Below are positions 35,801-47,699 of a stretch of DNA of 64,000 bases, piece after piece. This DNA comes from Trichostrongylus colubriformis. Taxonomy: Eukaryota; Nematoda; Chromadorea; Rhabditida; Trichostrongylidae. Made by a program: the position numbers and the translations under genes. Position 1 is the first letter of the stretch, and every line of letters starts with the position of its first letter. The stretch lies in the NCBI GenBank assembly GCA_963978905.1, contig OZ022257.1, positions 54,268,873 to 54,332,872 on the forward strand, in the 5' to 3' direction. The notes under the pieces are model-generated. The model did not search any database. It was given only the letters and a program-made list of their open reading frames with translations, and was not told where the DNA came from.

Positions 35801-36335
35801 CCTGTCTCTCTATCGTCATTGGTGGGAAGTCGGATAGGAGGAACGGTTCTGCCACGCCCCCGCACAAAGAGGCGGAGGCAACACACATTCCTTTTTGCGG
35901 CCTGACGATTTTGTGTCCGCCTGTGAATTTGCCCTCAATTTTGTGGGTGAAGGCGTAGGTGAACATAAAATTGCGCTGTAGGGGAGATGAGGATTTTCCA
36001 AACACTTCTGGGCGCTGCTTATTTCCGCTTGAGCTTTATAGCAGAGCTAGCCAAAAGAAATTCTTCATTTAAATTCAGAGTGAGTTGGTGCATTACGCTG
36101 ATCTAGAACGTCCACCGAAGCCGAAACCTGTCGTCAAATCTTCCCATTCAGAATGCTCGAAATTGCCGAATTTTAAACGATTCAAAAAGGTAATTGCTGT
36201 TATTCAATCTTTCCTCTCTTAATTGATCTCGCGCTCCCTTTTTAGGCAAGTCAGGGACGTTTCAATTCGTCATTGTCATCAGTCAGCATTTCATGTGTTA
36301 TTGGTGGTAGCGAAGATCTCGTAGATTTCCGGTAA
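29851..36335 (+). CDS. nbs-1: Nibrin/NBS1, MRN-complex subunit (first exon not found)
   Basis: Seventeen exons in consistent phase: 29851-29981, 30297-30527, 30597-30698, 31361-31443, 31518-31636, 31666-31724, 31798-31964, 32495-32546, 32601-32685, 32744-32892, 33610-33703, 33757-33902, 34056-34149, 34206-34348, 35245-35355, 36079-36189 and 36246-36335 (TAA); about 655 residues (human 754). The first two exons form an FHA domain: VSVGRDKKKCGIALP, GVSRVHGSF, STYGTSVDGTLVKNGSE and DGAHVLVGDVELIISF. The last two carry NFKRFKK and CVIGGSEDLVDFR, matching the vertebrate MRE11-binding motif and the IIGGSDLI block after it. Known: nibrin brings MRE11-RAD50 to DNA breaks and activates ATM. No BRCT region follows the FHA, and the linker contains a repeated two-exon cassette. 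The C terminus stops early, without the usual acidic FRY ATM-binding tail. Starts of exons 32601, 33610 and 34056 rest on AAG/GAG acceptors. Confidence 0.88.
30031..30257. mobile_element. MITE family F copy in first nibrin intron
   Basis: 'cagttaaagtgggaggaaca' on the left and 'gtctccctctctctcatttt' on the right correspond to the ends of 25835-26051, with matching 'cgaagctcctttcccctccc' and 'gggagggaaggagcttcg' arms. Confidence 0.7.
30829..30987. mobile_element. MITE family C copy in nibrin intron
   Basis: Arms 'tccatttcggagcgcctgat' and 'atcaggcgttccgaaatgga' and inner 'agggcgtggcctacagact' against 'ggccacgccct'. It lies between exons 30698 and 31361. Confidence 0.85.
32601..34348 (+). repeat. 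Triplicated two-exon cassette within nibrin
   Basis: Exon pairs 32601-32685/32744-32892, 33610-33703/33757-33902 and 34056-34149/34206-34348 share length (85-94 nt then 143-149 nt), intron phase (0-1 then 1-0) and sequence. The first exon of each pair is Ser-rich (for example QNRESSRNDKS, SNRSSDRNDTS). The second has a basic stretch, an IFDP(K/I)P-KKQ-type core (FVSNPVEKQ in the first cassette) and an acidic Ser cluster (FSDDDLVEP, VSDEDDV, IPDDESEP). Exon 31798-31964 (CIFDVNKQP) looks like a fourth, older relative. Confidence 0.85.
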
Positions 36336-36452
36336 CTTCCTCAAGTTGCCTAGAATTTCATTTTTTCGGTGTTGAACAATTAGCTTGTCAAATAGAAGCT
36401 TGTGTGCTTGCAAACAGCCGTGTAAAATTTAATCTGTGATAATCCTTGGTTG

Positions 36453-36458
36453 AATAAA
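36453..36458 (+). terminator. AATAAA polyadenylation signal of nibrin
   Basis: The only AATAAA shortly downstream of the TAA at 36335, at about 120 bases, a usual 3' UTR length for nematodes. Confidence 0.6.
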
Positions 36459-39400
36459 CTAAAGAAAATAATCAAAAGGGTAAAGGCTGTATGGATGACT
36501 CGGCTGGCGGCCGCTCCATTTTGTGAATTCTTATTAATTCATTAGTTTGACGAGCGTGACGATCGTTTACAGGCCGTCCAGAGCGCGATGTGGTACGCTC
36601 GTCCTTCATCCACCGATGTGTGGTGTCGTCCATCTTCCTCTTTCCACTCCCCATGTTCATAGTAGTCTCCTTCCAAACACAACGTCGTCATTGCGTTTGT
36701 CATTCGCCATACCCAACCCATCACTTGTTGCAGTAGCCGACAATCTCTCTCTTGGGAATCTTCACCCCTCCATAGCAGCCGTTTGTCATTCCAGCGCCCG
36801 CACCAGCGACTAGATTTACACATTCGGGCAATTAGACGTGCGCAGGCAGTGCCGAGTGTCCAATGGTTGCTCCGCCTTTGTCCATGCGCATCCGTTCCGT
36901 GGCGCTCTGATTTCCCTTAACCACCGCCGTCTTCCATTGGAGGGTGGCTTTTCGCGGATGGGGCGCGGTTGTTCTTCCGATCTCGTGACTCGACTCCCGA
37001 GGGCGTTCGGTGGCGCGGTGAGTAATAGCTAGCCTTCTCATGGCAATGTTTTCCGCCTTGGTAAAGTCGCTGTTCGGTGCCACCTTACCCCCCTACCCCA
37101 CGTAATCTCAAGAGTCCTTAATTGCTTTGTTAGTTCTGAAGAAGCTGCATAGGAAATTGCTTACGTCTGGGAGACTTCTGCGGTTGCGGCCCAGCGCCAT
37201 GAGATTTTGAGGTGGGGAAATTTTCATTTTCTTTATTTCCTGTTGATGAAGCTCCTACCTGATCGCTACTGCTACTACAAAGACTGAATTTCTATGTAGA
37301 GCGGAATTGGATTGGTCTGCGTTTTAATGAGGTAGTTTCCGCCAACGCTTCCCGTGCCATGCTACCGATTCATGGTGGGCGCCGCTTTGGAGGGCGTAAT
37401 GGCCTCTGGTCCCGGCTCATGTTTGTTTCCCACCATCCAGAGATCTAGTTGAGCCGTATTGTTCCCGCCCTTCCTCAGGTGTTGTGTGCTTCCAAAACTG
37501 CCATTGAAACCACTGACCATAGTTTGTTGTACCGTTGCAACAGGCTGTTGAAGTGCTGTAAAGAAGAACCGATTTCCTTTTTGGGAGCTCCCCGGCCGAA
37601 TTCTTCTTTGCTCTGTTCTTTCTCAGTTTCACCCTAGACACAGTTCGATTCCACAAAGGTTCCCATTATTCCCAGGTTCCATGGGTTTGAAGGATGGTCA
37701 ACACCTTGAGGGGGATAAGCGAGATGGATAAGCCATTTATGACAATCCGTGAAACCCCTTTCTTGCAGTAGGGAAGAGTTCTCTCACACCTGTGTTCCTT
37801 CACCCTCAAGGCTTCGGTCAAAAATATGCTGCTTCCTCGATGTCCCTCCCCCTATATACGTAGACGTCCCCTATCCCTTCAAGGTACAAATAACCCCCCC
37901 TCCCCCATCAAACAATGATAGGGCTGTGTGGAGAAACCTTCATAGCGAGTGTATGGATAGACCATAAATCAAATAGCTTTCCAACTATCTTATACTTTTC
38001 CCGGGCTTTCGAGCGAATTCGTCACATTGTAAAATACCACGTGGCATAATGCCAGCACGTATGGACCCCGCGCCTATGCTTTTCAGAAACCCTATACATA
38101 GACCTACTCCTTATATGACCCCTTCAGGGTGCAACTAAAGTTCGGACCCTCAGAGAAACTTTGATTCTTGAATCCTATGAGTTTTTTGTGGATTTTGTGT
38201 ATTTTCTTTCATAGCTTCTGTTCGTATTAAATTTTGTTGCTATTGCTCTCCTTCTTAATTTTTTTCATTTCCTTTTTTGAAACCCGTTTTTTTCCCGCAA
38301 TCTTAACTGAATTTCCCCATGAGACGGCTTGGCGGCAAATAGTTTATCGAGCATGCTTCTTTTCGAGCGCTTGTCTGTCCTAGTGATGGGATGAAATGAA
38401 AAGTGCAGTCTGACTGACGGGCAGCTCCGCTCTACTCTTGCTCATTCTAAAAAGTGCAGCGCAAAATAAACTCAGTCTATGTAATGAGAAACAGACGATT
38501 AGCTCTACGAATCGCCATCCACGCTCTCTTTCATTTAATGTAGTTGCCTCATATTTCACTTTAATAACTTGCTGCTTGCTCCTTTTTCACGTCCGCCCTT
38601 CTGCTATAAGCCATCACTGGGCTGAGCCACGTAGTCAACTTCAATTTTCCTAATGGGTGATTTACGCTCTGTGACGTGAGCGCACTGAAGACTGAAGACA
38701 AAGCGAGAAAGCCGCCTATTTTATGCTCTGAGGTTTTCTGAGGGTTTTTCTCAATCGTTCCATGAGCTAATGGATAGCGAATGACAGGTATGTACTTTGA
38801 TGACGTGATGTATGACATCGACTGACATTCAGAACTCTGGGAGAATTATAGATTGGCTTGCCAGGTGTGAGCAGTCCTTTTATGAAGAGATTGTTCGCTA
38901 GTTCGCTTTATGAACAACTTGTCGTGAAAATTGTTCAAAAAATAGAGGCGCAAACTTTGTTATCAACGTATATTCCCTTTCAACCTTTCATTAAAACAGA
39001 ATTCCGAAAAGCATACACTACCCACTATTTCGTCTTGTCAAATTGTTTCCGTGAGTGCAAGTTGAGCGATACTTGGTTAAGGGATGTAAGTGCAGTCATG
39101 TGGGCAAGATGTCCCAATGATGTAGCATTCAGGCTTGAAAAAGCTTTGTCTGCGCGGCATGCGCGCAGGTGCTCTGCTTGACTGCCGCACCACACAGATT
39201 CACGTGACCTCAATCGATATCTAAGTGAAGCGATGCGCCGCAAAGCCGTATGCTAGAAATAAGTGAGGGGAATGTGGGTTTATTCCCTGCTATCTTGTTT
39301 TTTTAATCGATTCTCTTCTACTGGCTTTACAGCAGCCTTACCCGATTCTTTAAACGCTATTCAAATTATCCTATTCACTCTCTTTACCTTGCAAGCGAGC

Positions 39401-41382
39401 AGCGCGGGTGTGTGGCGATTGGCCAAGTTTTCGCGCGGCCGCCCGCGGGGAGCGGCGCGGCGAGTGCGAATCATTTGCAGCTTCATCTGTTGAAACAGCA
39501 AGAGCAACAACATACGCGAACTTCCGAAACTTCCAATGAGCAATCTTTGAGATCCTTCACGGAATCAGCCCGTTGCGTCTTGTGCGAAATTTCAAACAGA
39601 TGCGGGAAGTCGTCTGACGAAGCCGCGAAGCGAAAATTCGACCAATCCTCCCCCACACCCGAGCAGCGCTGGCAATGAATCACTGCAAGACTGGTGACAT
39701 GAATCTGAATGGGAGAAGCAGTGGATTCCCCATGAAGATATCCTTCATCCAAACTGTTGTAGGTTGCTTATTCTGCCGGAAGTGAGGGTTGTCCGTGTGT
39801 CATCTACTAATTAATCTCCCATCAGTATTCATTTTATCAGATTTCACGCTGCCCAAAGCGGCTTATCGGGGGCTTCTCTTCCATCCACTTATACGTATAT
39901 CTTATTTGATCATGAACGGAACAGCAACCGATAGGAGACCGATAATCCGACCAAAATTCCTCGGGTGTAGAGCGGCACCCATAAATTCCGTGGACGTTTT
40001 CCTCTGATGTAATTAGGAAGCTGGCAGCATAATCAAATAGAAGCGCACTGCGGGCTAGGTTAGTGAAATTCTGGATATTACATCAGAACAAGAAGCCGTT
40101 TTATTTATCCTCGACAATACTTCGTACCTCAATAAGGTCCTATGTGGTGTATAGTAGCTGTAGGGGCTACGTAACACTCTTCTCCCTGTGTGAACTCTCT
40201 TCGCATTGAGATTGCCGAACAATCCCTATAGACATGTCCCAAAGCGCAAAGAGAGGATTGAGTAGTCATCTGAAGGCTGTGGAGTCATTGCATATTACTG
40301 GGCTGCTGCATAAATCTCCGTCCGCAATAAAATGGCTACTTTCTCCCTCGTCCCTTGCCACTCATTTCCTTTGCTGGTTTTTTGATGCTTCATTACTTAT
40401 ACGCGGTTCGCACTCATCAACGATTCTGAGCGCTTGATGCGATATGAAAGGCTTGGCCATCAACTTCTCATTTTTGAGCGTACTCCACCTGAACTGCTCC
40501 GTTTGTCTTAGCCCCTTCGAACCTCCATTGCTGCTTTGATCCACTTCTATAGTCCTCAATCTTTAAAGGAATCGTGCAAGGAAAAATGAGTTTCTTTGTT
40601 ACCCGTATGTTTATGTTGTATTAGCCTAATAAGGACCACATGCAAAGTTTCACGCGAAAAAGTGAGAATTCGGGTAAGGTACAGCAATCCAGTTCTCGTC
40701 CGCCGCGGTTGGGAACGGAGAGTGGGATCGTTTATTTAGCTTTCTGTTCCTACAATGCATCTCCAACGGCGGCGAAGGACAGGGTGGGCACTTGTTCGTA
40801 GTCCCGCCCACCGGGCCGAGAGTTTGAGGGACTGTAATTTAGCCGAATTCTCATTTTTTCGCATGAAATTTTTTGAATTCATGAATCGCATTTTTTCGCC
40901 ATTTTGCATGTGACCCTTATTAGGCTAATACAACATGAATATATGGTTAACAAAGAAACTCATTTTTCCATGGACGATTCCCCTAAGCTGTCACCAAGGT
41001 TCGTTCCAAATTCTGAGGAGACATTCTATAATAAATCGTGCCTGGCTCAGAAGTTGCTCATTTAGTCCACAGAATTCCCCAGATTTTTTTCAATAGACGT
41101 TCCCAGCACACATTAATCGTCTCGACCGTGGAAAGCGAATTCATCTAGTCTTGGCGAGTTTCCGTTTTTGGTCATTAGTCACTTTTTTCTTGCAATCGAC
41201 GTCGATCGTGTACTTTGCCATCGTTGACATTCGGTGAATCATTTGCCAAGTATGATATGCATCAGACTAATCCATGATTGCTTATTTACAGGTTATCGAT
41301 TTTTGGGTTCAGTTGGTCCCTGCATGACAATGGTTGTTTTCAGACTGCTCTGATAGCTAACAAGTGCCAATTTGGCTGAGCG
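36459..41382. other. Intergenic region with scattered uncalled open frames
   Basis: No supported gene. A weak + strand candidate exon runs about 38890-39087, reading SSLYEQLVVKIVQKIEAQTL to SDTWLRD followed by a strong GTAAGT donor. Another is 39481-39678, containing CVLCEISNRC and ending QRWQ with a stop. A minus-strand frame at 40559-40362 also looks protein-like. None shows a known domain or a second consistent exon. The family D element at 40562-40988 is the only recognised repeat. Confidence 0.45.
40562..40988. mobile_element. MITE family D, better-preserved copy
   Basis: The left 'ttaaaggaatcgtgcaagga' and the right 'tccatggacgattcccctaa' are inverted repeats. Pairing continues through 'ttgtattagcctaataagg' and 'ccttattaggctaatacaa'. 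Total about 427 bp, with no coding frame. Confidence 0.9.
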
Positions 41383-44300
41383 ATGCCAGCCGCTCTACTA
41401 ACAGCTTCTGATGATTCAGATGATGGGGTATTGGAACGAAGGCCACCGAGAAGACGTTTTTTTCAGAAGTAAGTTTCGATCGCATGTTGCCAGAGAGTTT
41501 TGATAAATGAGGCCTTGTGCTCACAGATAGGTCCTGAGTGGCCACTTGTGCCATCTGCATTCTGGTCTTTGTTCTTTTTTGTCCCTCCCATTCGTCGATG
41601 AGGCGCTCTGGGTTGTGCCGTTAATTTCCATGGTGAAAAGTGTCACAAGGCGGAAAAATGTCTATTAACTTGCGTGCTTCGCAACTCCAGATGAAGTGTA
41701 ATTTCAGATCGGAGACGAGGGGTTCCAGACGATTTTTGCTGGATGTCAGTTTCTGCCATTGTCTGCTGCTCTGTATCCTGTCGTTATCCCTCATTTATGT
41801 GGCATTAAACACCTATTCACTCACGAAACGCTGTACTGAGTTGCAGGAAAGCGTTGCCAGTAGGTTTTACTTAAATCTACGAATCTTTGTAAAATCGAAG
41901 ACAGACGCTGGTCTTCCCACGAGTATGCCCACTTCATCGATCAAGACCTCCGGAATGAAAGAGGAGCTCGTGTATGAGTGGTTCCTATGGCGCTTGAAGA
42001 GCTTCAAAGTACGTGTGAACGCAGCAATTTCAGCGGTGGCACAGTTGGCCAGTCGAATGGAATCCATCGAGTTCGGCATGAATAGATTACGCCTTGAATT
42101 CGATTTCTGGAAAGAGAACAGCTCGAACGATTCGACCCATGATGCCACGGAGTACGTCTACGATGTTATGAAGAAATTATCGATAGACGTCCGAGAAATG
42201 AAGAAACGGGTTGAATTGGTAAGTTCACCTACCACCCTCATATTTGGATGCATAACATTCAGCATAATAAGGTGAGAAATGAAAGAATATCGCTACCATA
42301 TATACAGTGCTTCGTCTATCTGAAATTAGGTATAATATGAAAAACGACCTGTGGAGATGGGGACAAGTCTGAGATGGGTAGGGTGTGGGACAAGGTAGGG
42401 AGTCACATGGACCAAGCTACGCTCCGCCCACGGTGGGCAGAGCGTGCTCCGGAATGTTCCGTTTCCAGGCCGAAAGTTGTTCGTTGGGCTCTAACATATT
42501 ATGACCCAAACGTGGGGAAAAGTTGGATCAAGGTGAGGGATGAGTTTCTGAAAGTCATGGAAGAGGCCATGGGACGTTGGGAGCTTTTGTAGTGGTGGGT
42601 GGAGCTTGGACCTTACATGAGAAACGATCTGGGGAAATGGGGACAATTTGGGATGGTTAGGGCATGATACAAGAAGAAATGAGCGTACACGGGCCATGTT
42701 AAGCCATTCCCACGGTGGGCGAGCGTGCAGTGGAGTGTCGCGTTTTAAGACCGAAAATAGTTCATTGAAGTGTTCTGATTTCAGCTCGAAAATTGTTAAT
42801 TGGGTACTATTGTGACCCAAACGTGGCGGGAAAGATGGGCCGAGATCAGGGATGAGTTTCTGAAAGTCATGAAAGAGGCCTGGAAGCAGGGGGTGGAGCG
42901 CACCTCGAGAGGGCGTTCCTTACAACGAAAAGACATGACTTGGTCACAACACATCTTTGAGACCAGGAAAAAATCGGTAGAAATGGCCCATGTCCAAGCT
43001 ATATCGCACACACTTGAAATGAGTGAAAAATCGCCCACAATGGGCGGAACGTGATGTGGAATTGGATACTGACTGAATTTATAGAAAAAAAAGCAAATCT
43101 GGTCTACCTACTGACGCCCATGATGTTACGCGCGCAGTAGTGTGCGCTAGCCCAACTGGACAAAAATAAATCAACTACGAGGTAAGATGAGTTGTGAACG
43201 GTGTAGCTGAAATTTTAACTTGGGAAAAAGTGATCAAGTGTCCTCAAGCATTTTCTATTCTATTTTTATTACGTTTTTTTCCATTTTTATTTCTTGGTCG
43301 GAAACATTTGAGCCGAGGTTTTTATGCAACGGAAGAAGTGTTGACGGGGATACTGAGGCTAATTTTGCTCGTTACATGATTAGGTCACCTGGGAAAGGAC
43401 GGATAAGTTCTCTTAATGCATTTTTTTCCTTTTTTACTACGAGTTTTCCATTTTTGTTTCTTTGGTGAAGGATTCTGAGCGAGGCTTTTTATGCGATGAT
43501 TTATTTTTTCCATAACGAAAGGACTGTTGACGAGGATAGCGAGACTAATTTTCCTGTATTATGTGCTGCTTTCAATGCCACTTATTCATGTCGGATGTAG
43601 GGTGGGCTGAGCAGTAACGCAGAAGCTGGTTTTCGTTTGATTCCAGTAGTTTTAAGTTAGTAATTATATGGGCTGGTTTCCATTTCAATAAACGTAAACG
43701 CAAACAAAACATAAACAAAATGTATAGTGAGGATAGCAGCGGGGACTAGCCTAAACCTAAGTAGAGTCAAAGATCTGTAGAATTCCAAAGTTGTAGGTGA
43801 AATGCCACTTTCATAAAAACCCTTTTTGCACAGAGGAATCTCGGTGCTTCTTTTCCTCTTTTAGCCCTGGGATACTGCGTCATAATACGCATGATTCCCT
43901 CGCATTGACCCAAATTTTTTCACCTTTACGTTCAGCTGCGACTTATTGGATCTATAATAGTAAGAGACTCGCTTCCCTGCCTGCGATAGGAAGAAATGAG
44001 TCGAGAAATTTGGACGAGCTTTGCTCGCTATCCAGGCTTTGAACTTTATTCAAAAACTTATCCATTTTGTTGTCTGCTGCGTTGCATTTGTATATGTCAT
44101 CTTCCCTTACTTGGGCACACTCGTTTCTGAGTGTATTTTGAATTAATAAATAAATAGATTTTATTCGACGATTTACTGGCGTCGCAAGAAGGCTTTTCGA
44201 GTAAACCACGATCTGTCAACAACTTCTCTCGCATTGTCGTTTGGTTCTGAATGATTGCGAGCTGTCATCAGCAGACAAGAAAGCTGACTACATGTCCACC

Positions 44301-45401
44301 AACCTCGTACACAAATCAGCAAGCTATGCTTATGGAAGAAAACAATCTGCCACAGCCATCACTATATATATCCCACAAAGGAATTGAGGAGTTACGACGT
44401 ACAAGGAGCTTACTAACAACTCAGTACCCACAACAGTAAAGGCACAGTTCACGATCATCAATAATTCATAGCTCACGGTAATTAATAATTAATAATTTGC
44501 GTCATTGTGCTACCTAATAAATCTGGAGGTGGGGAAGAGCAGAAGAAACCAAAAAAACAAACTTCCAAAATACCCTGAGATTTAGGTGTTCCTCACCTTT
44601 GGCTTCGACGAGCTTACAGCACAGAAGTAGATGCTTGAAAAGTTTTTGCGTGGTGTAGTCAACTACCAGTCACGTTGCATTACTATCGGGATTTTTCTAT
44701 CCTATCTTATGACAGTCGATAGCAATCCTCTCTTGTCGCATATTTGCCAACGCTGGAGCGCTGACTAAATCGAAGATGGGTGCTGGCCATCTCGAGACGG
44801 TGGTCGCCATCTCATTTCGGCTGCGTTCATACTAAAACGATACGTATCGATCGAGAAAATGAGCGTTTCCGCAAATCCGCGTTTTGGGATTTTCTGCGGA
44901 TTGGCGTTTTGATTATGGGTATTTGCTGTGGTATAATGCTGATAGACTGACGTGGTGTATGAACGCAGCTTTCCGGGTTCTCTGCGCTTTTAGCTGCATC
45001 CACCTCGCGCTGCGGTGATGGCACGCGCGTAAAATCGATACCGTATACTTATGTGTGTGCAAATGTGACGGTTTGCAAGAAGTAATTTTTTTAGCCTCAT
45101 GTTACTAGTGTAATTGCAATTTGAAAAAAAATATTGTAAGGGAGTTAAAAGCGGATGAGTCGCACAAGATAGATTAGAATAATAAGGACAATGTAGCTTT
45201 CATATTTTCAGCAAGTGGAATAGCTCATTTCAGGTGGCCAGAGTGTCAGATGACGTGACAAGACGAATGACGACCGTGGAAACTCGCTGCCTTAACGTTT
45301 GTCGGCAATCATCTCGTCGTGAAGGAGACAAACAGCGACGACGGCAAGCAGGAAAAATCGTCCCCACCGAAGACGATGAAATTGTGTTCAGAAGGAATTG
45401 A
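41383..45401 (+). CDS. Unrecognised single-pass membrane protein with helical C-terminal part, 254 aa
   Basis: Exons 41383-41468, 41708-42218 and 45234-45401 (TGA) join in frame (765 nt). The start is the ATG at 41383, about 35 bases after a TTTTCAG that may be a trans-splice acceptor. The N terminus is acidic then basic (TASDDSDDG, then RRPPRRRFF), followed by one hydrophobic segment (roughly residues 43-66, VSFCHCLLLCILSLSLIYVA). The basic side before it suggests a type II topology. The rest is heptad-like with Leu/Met/Arg/Glu (AQLASRMESIEFGMNRLRLE, VREMKKRVEL-VARVSDDV) and ends EDDEIVFRRN. I do not recognise the family. The 511-nt exon may hide a small in-frame intron around 41865-41960, where the sequence is less protein-like. 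The last intron is 3 kb and repeat-filled. Confidence 0.7.
42330..42930. repeat. Tandem duplication, unit about 280 bp
   Basis: Two units share 'aaacgatctggggaaatggg' against 'aaacgacctgtggagatggg', 'cccacggtgggcagagcgtg' against 'cccacggtgggcgagcgtg', and 'gatgagtttctgaaagtcat' in both. A third partial unit may follow to about 43050. It lies in the last intron of the membrane-protein gene. Confidence 0.8.
43240..43565. repeat. Tandem duplication, unit about 190 bp
   Basis: Two diverged units each contain 'ccatttttatttcttggt' or 'ccatttttgtttctttggt', then 'gaggtttttatgc' or 'gaggctttttatgc', then 'gttgacggggatactgaggc' or 'gttgacgaggatagcgagac'. Same intron as above. Confidence 0.75.
44819..44970. 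mobile_element. Short MITE related to family B
   Basis: GGCTGCGTTCATACTAAAAC at the left and 'gtatgaacgcagct' at the right, with inner 'gcgtttccgcaaatccgcg' partly self-complementary to 'tctgcggattggcgttt'. In the last intron of the membrane-protein gene. Confidence 0.7.
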
Positions 45402-46069
45402 CGATTCTGATCAGGAATCTCTTCCAGGAATTCAGTTGAACAGCCAACTTTCAGAAAGTTCCCCTTTATTGCCCTTTACTGTCTCCCTCTGAAATTGCAA
45501 GTTTTGGAGCAGTAGTTATCTGGGACATTTCACTAATGATTTGGGTAAAATACGGTGCTCAACAATGTGATCGTCATCTGGATCTCATTCCTTTCAATAT
45601 TTTCGTTCGCTAAGAACTCCTTACTGAAGACTTTGTTGCAACGGTTGCGTAGTGGATGAAATGCGTTAAAAATTATTAAGTTGGCTCATAAATTCTGTCT
45701 CACGTACAACATTTTTTCAAAAACTAATCTTCCTTTCTTGAACCCTTGATGTCCAGCGATAATAATCATCATGAGTGATGTTCTCAGAGTGTGCAACACT
45801 CAAACCTTCCAGGAACAATTTTGAAAAATTTCAAAAAATGCTACGAATGGTTCAAAATTTATGAACCAGCGTAATAGAGCAGGATGTATCCCAAGTGACA
45901 GTTGATATCAATAAACCCATGCATGTAGGCGTCCCGTTAGAATAACTTGAACGCCGTGCGGGTCACGGTCGGCGACGTCATATTTACGCGTAGAGTATTC
46001 GGTCCACTTAGGTTAATAATCTCGAAAATCGGTCACTTGGGACAACCGCCTTGGAAACACAGTCGACGG

Positions 46070-46232
46070 GGCCGCGTTCATACTTTGCGGTGCAGGAGAC
46101 TCTCTGCGTCTCTGTCTGTGCAACTCTGTCCCACTTCGTGTCAAGCCTGTCTCGCATGGTTTCTGCACATCCCCCGTCATACTCGGCCTGTGAACGCAAC
46201 CCTGCTTCGCCAGTGCGAAGCGTGAACACGGC
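46070..46232. mobile_element. MITE family B copy
   Basis: Left GGCCGCGTTCATACTTTGCG; right 'gcgaagcgtgaacacggc'. The interior 'ctctgcgtctctgtctgtg' type sequence is shared with other copies. Confidence 0.75.
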
Positions 46233-47699
46233 TTAACTGCCATTGGTGCCGCTACGCAGCCGCTCGCGAAAAAGCCTAGTCGATCTCGTGTTGATATTCG
46301 ATTACTCACCTCTACCTTCTCTTGACCGGATCTCTAGTATTCATATTTTTGATTTTGATGAACTTCAATGTAGTTTGTCATCGCAGGTGAGACTGCTATG
46401 ATCTTCTATTGTTCTGTATATATGCGTCCATTATTGAATGCATTTTTTGTGATAAATTTTTAGAATTTGGGTAAATCAGGAACAGGAATTTGCAGGCTAT
46501 CCTACTGGTTACCGTGAGGTTTCTTTCTTGCTTTTTGCATTAGGAGCGTGGAGCACAAAATGACCAAGAAATTCTGGGTGCTTAGGAGAAAAAAATGACG
46601 CCTCTGCACCAGGGCAAACCCAGGTGTCGAGGGAAAGGACCGCTTCAATACAATTCCCATCCCACTCCCTCTCTCAGCGGGGCCCAAATACAGCCTCCTT
46701 TCAACATCTTCATAGCTCTATGCAGTTGCCGATTGCACAGCAATACAAAGATGTTGTCACCGTAATTTTTGTGTTGATCGCTAAAATTTATTCATATTTT
46801 CTCACATAATCGGTTTAGCTCACATTTTGCCTATCATCTAGCCCGGGCCCATTGCTGATCTCTGCAACCACGACCCCCCCCCCCTATCGAGGACTTCTCG
46901 ACTTCTGGTCTACCCTGTTCTGGATGGACTCGTCGTACAAGTACTGCAGCCTTGGACGGGTTTTGGTTGGCATTCCTACCTCGCCTTACCGATCACGTGA
47001 CCGCTCCTGCTTTGCTACTCAGACCTAGCGGCCCCGCCCACGTTCCCCGCTTGGACAAACCTATGGAGACTTTTGTGTTGTATCCCTGCCGCATTTTGAT
47101 TCTGCTGCGTAAAATTTTGCATATGGCCCTCAAGGGACAGATGGGACATAATGGTATGGATGGGGGGAAAAAATCAGATTGCGATTAGTAGGGGCAGTCC
47201 TGGTTTAATACTAATGTGCATTGTGCGCCACGTACTCCAGCCTGTTTCAACTCATAGCGTCTTTCTTAATTTTAATAAAGAGCGATTTTTGGAGGGTTTG
47301 CTTCCATTTCTATAAACAATGCGACACACTGGATCACTGCCAACTCTTTACCATATCAACTGCCACGGAAACGCGGAGATTAACTACTTCCAGTAGTAGA
47401 CTAACGCGGTGATCGATATTTGACAAGAGTACAGTCTGATACTGGCTAGCAAACCCCTCATCCGCGTTCGGCTGCATTTCTATCGGGGCGATTTCCTTCG
47501 ATTTTCGATTTTAACGCACCAATGATCAGTTTTCATGACCCCTTTCACAGCAGCACCGTCAGCGTTGAAGAATGAATTCCAATGACTTTAGAAACTCCAA
47601 GACAGTATTAGGGATAATGTGGTTATTGGAAAGTCCCTTCAAGAAGTCACTCACATGGAAACTACAGGCCTAAGAAGCTTATTCATGGCAAAATCCCCG

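Noticed and set aside
36472..37083. Overlapping frames on both strands suggesting a retroelement remnant
   Set aside because: No reverse transcriptase, integrase or gag motif could be read in any frame.
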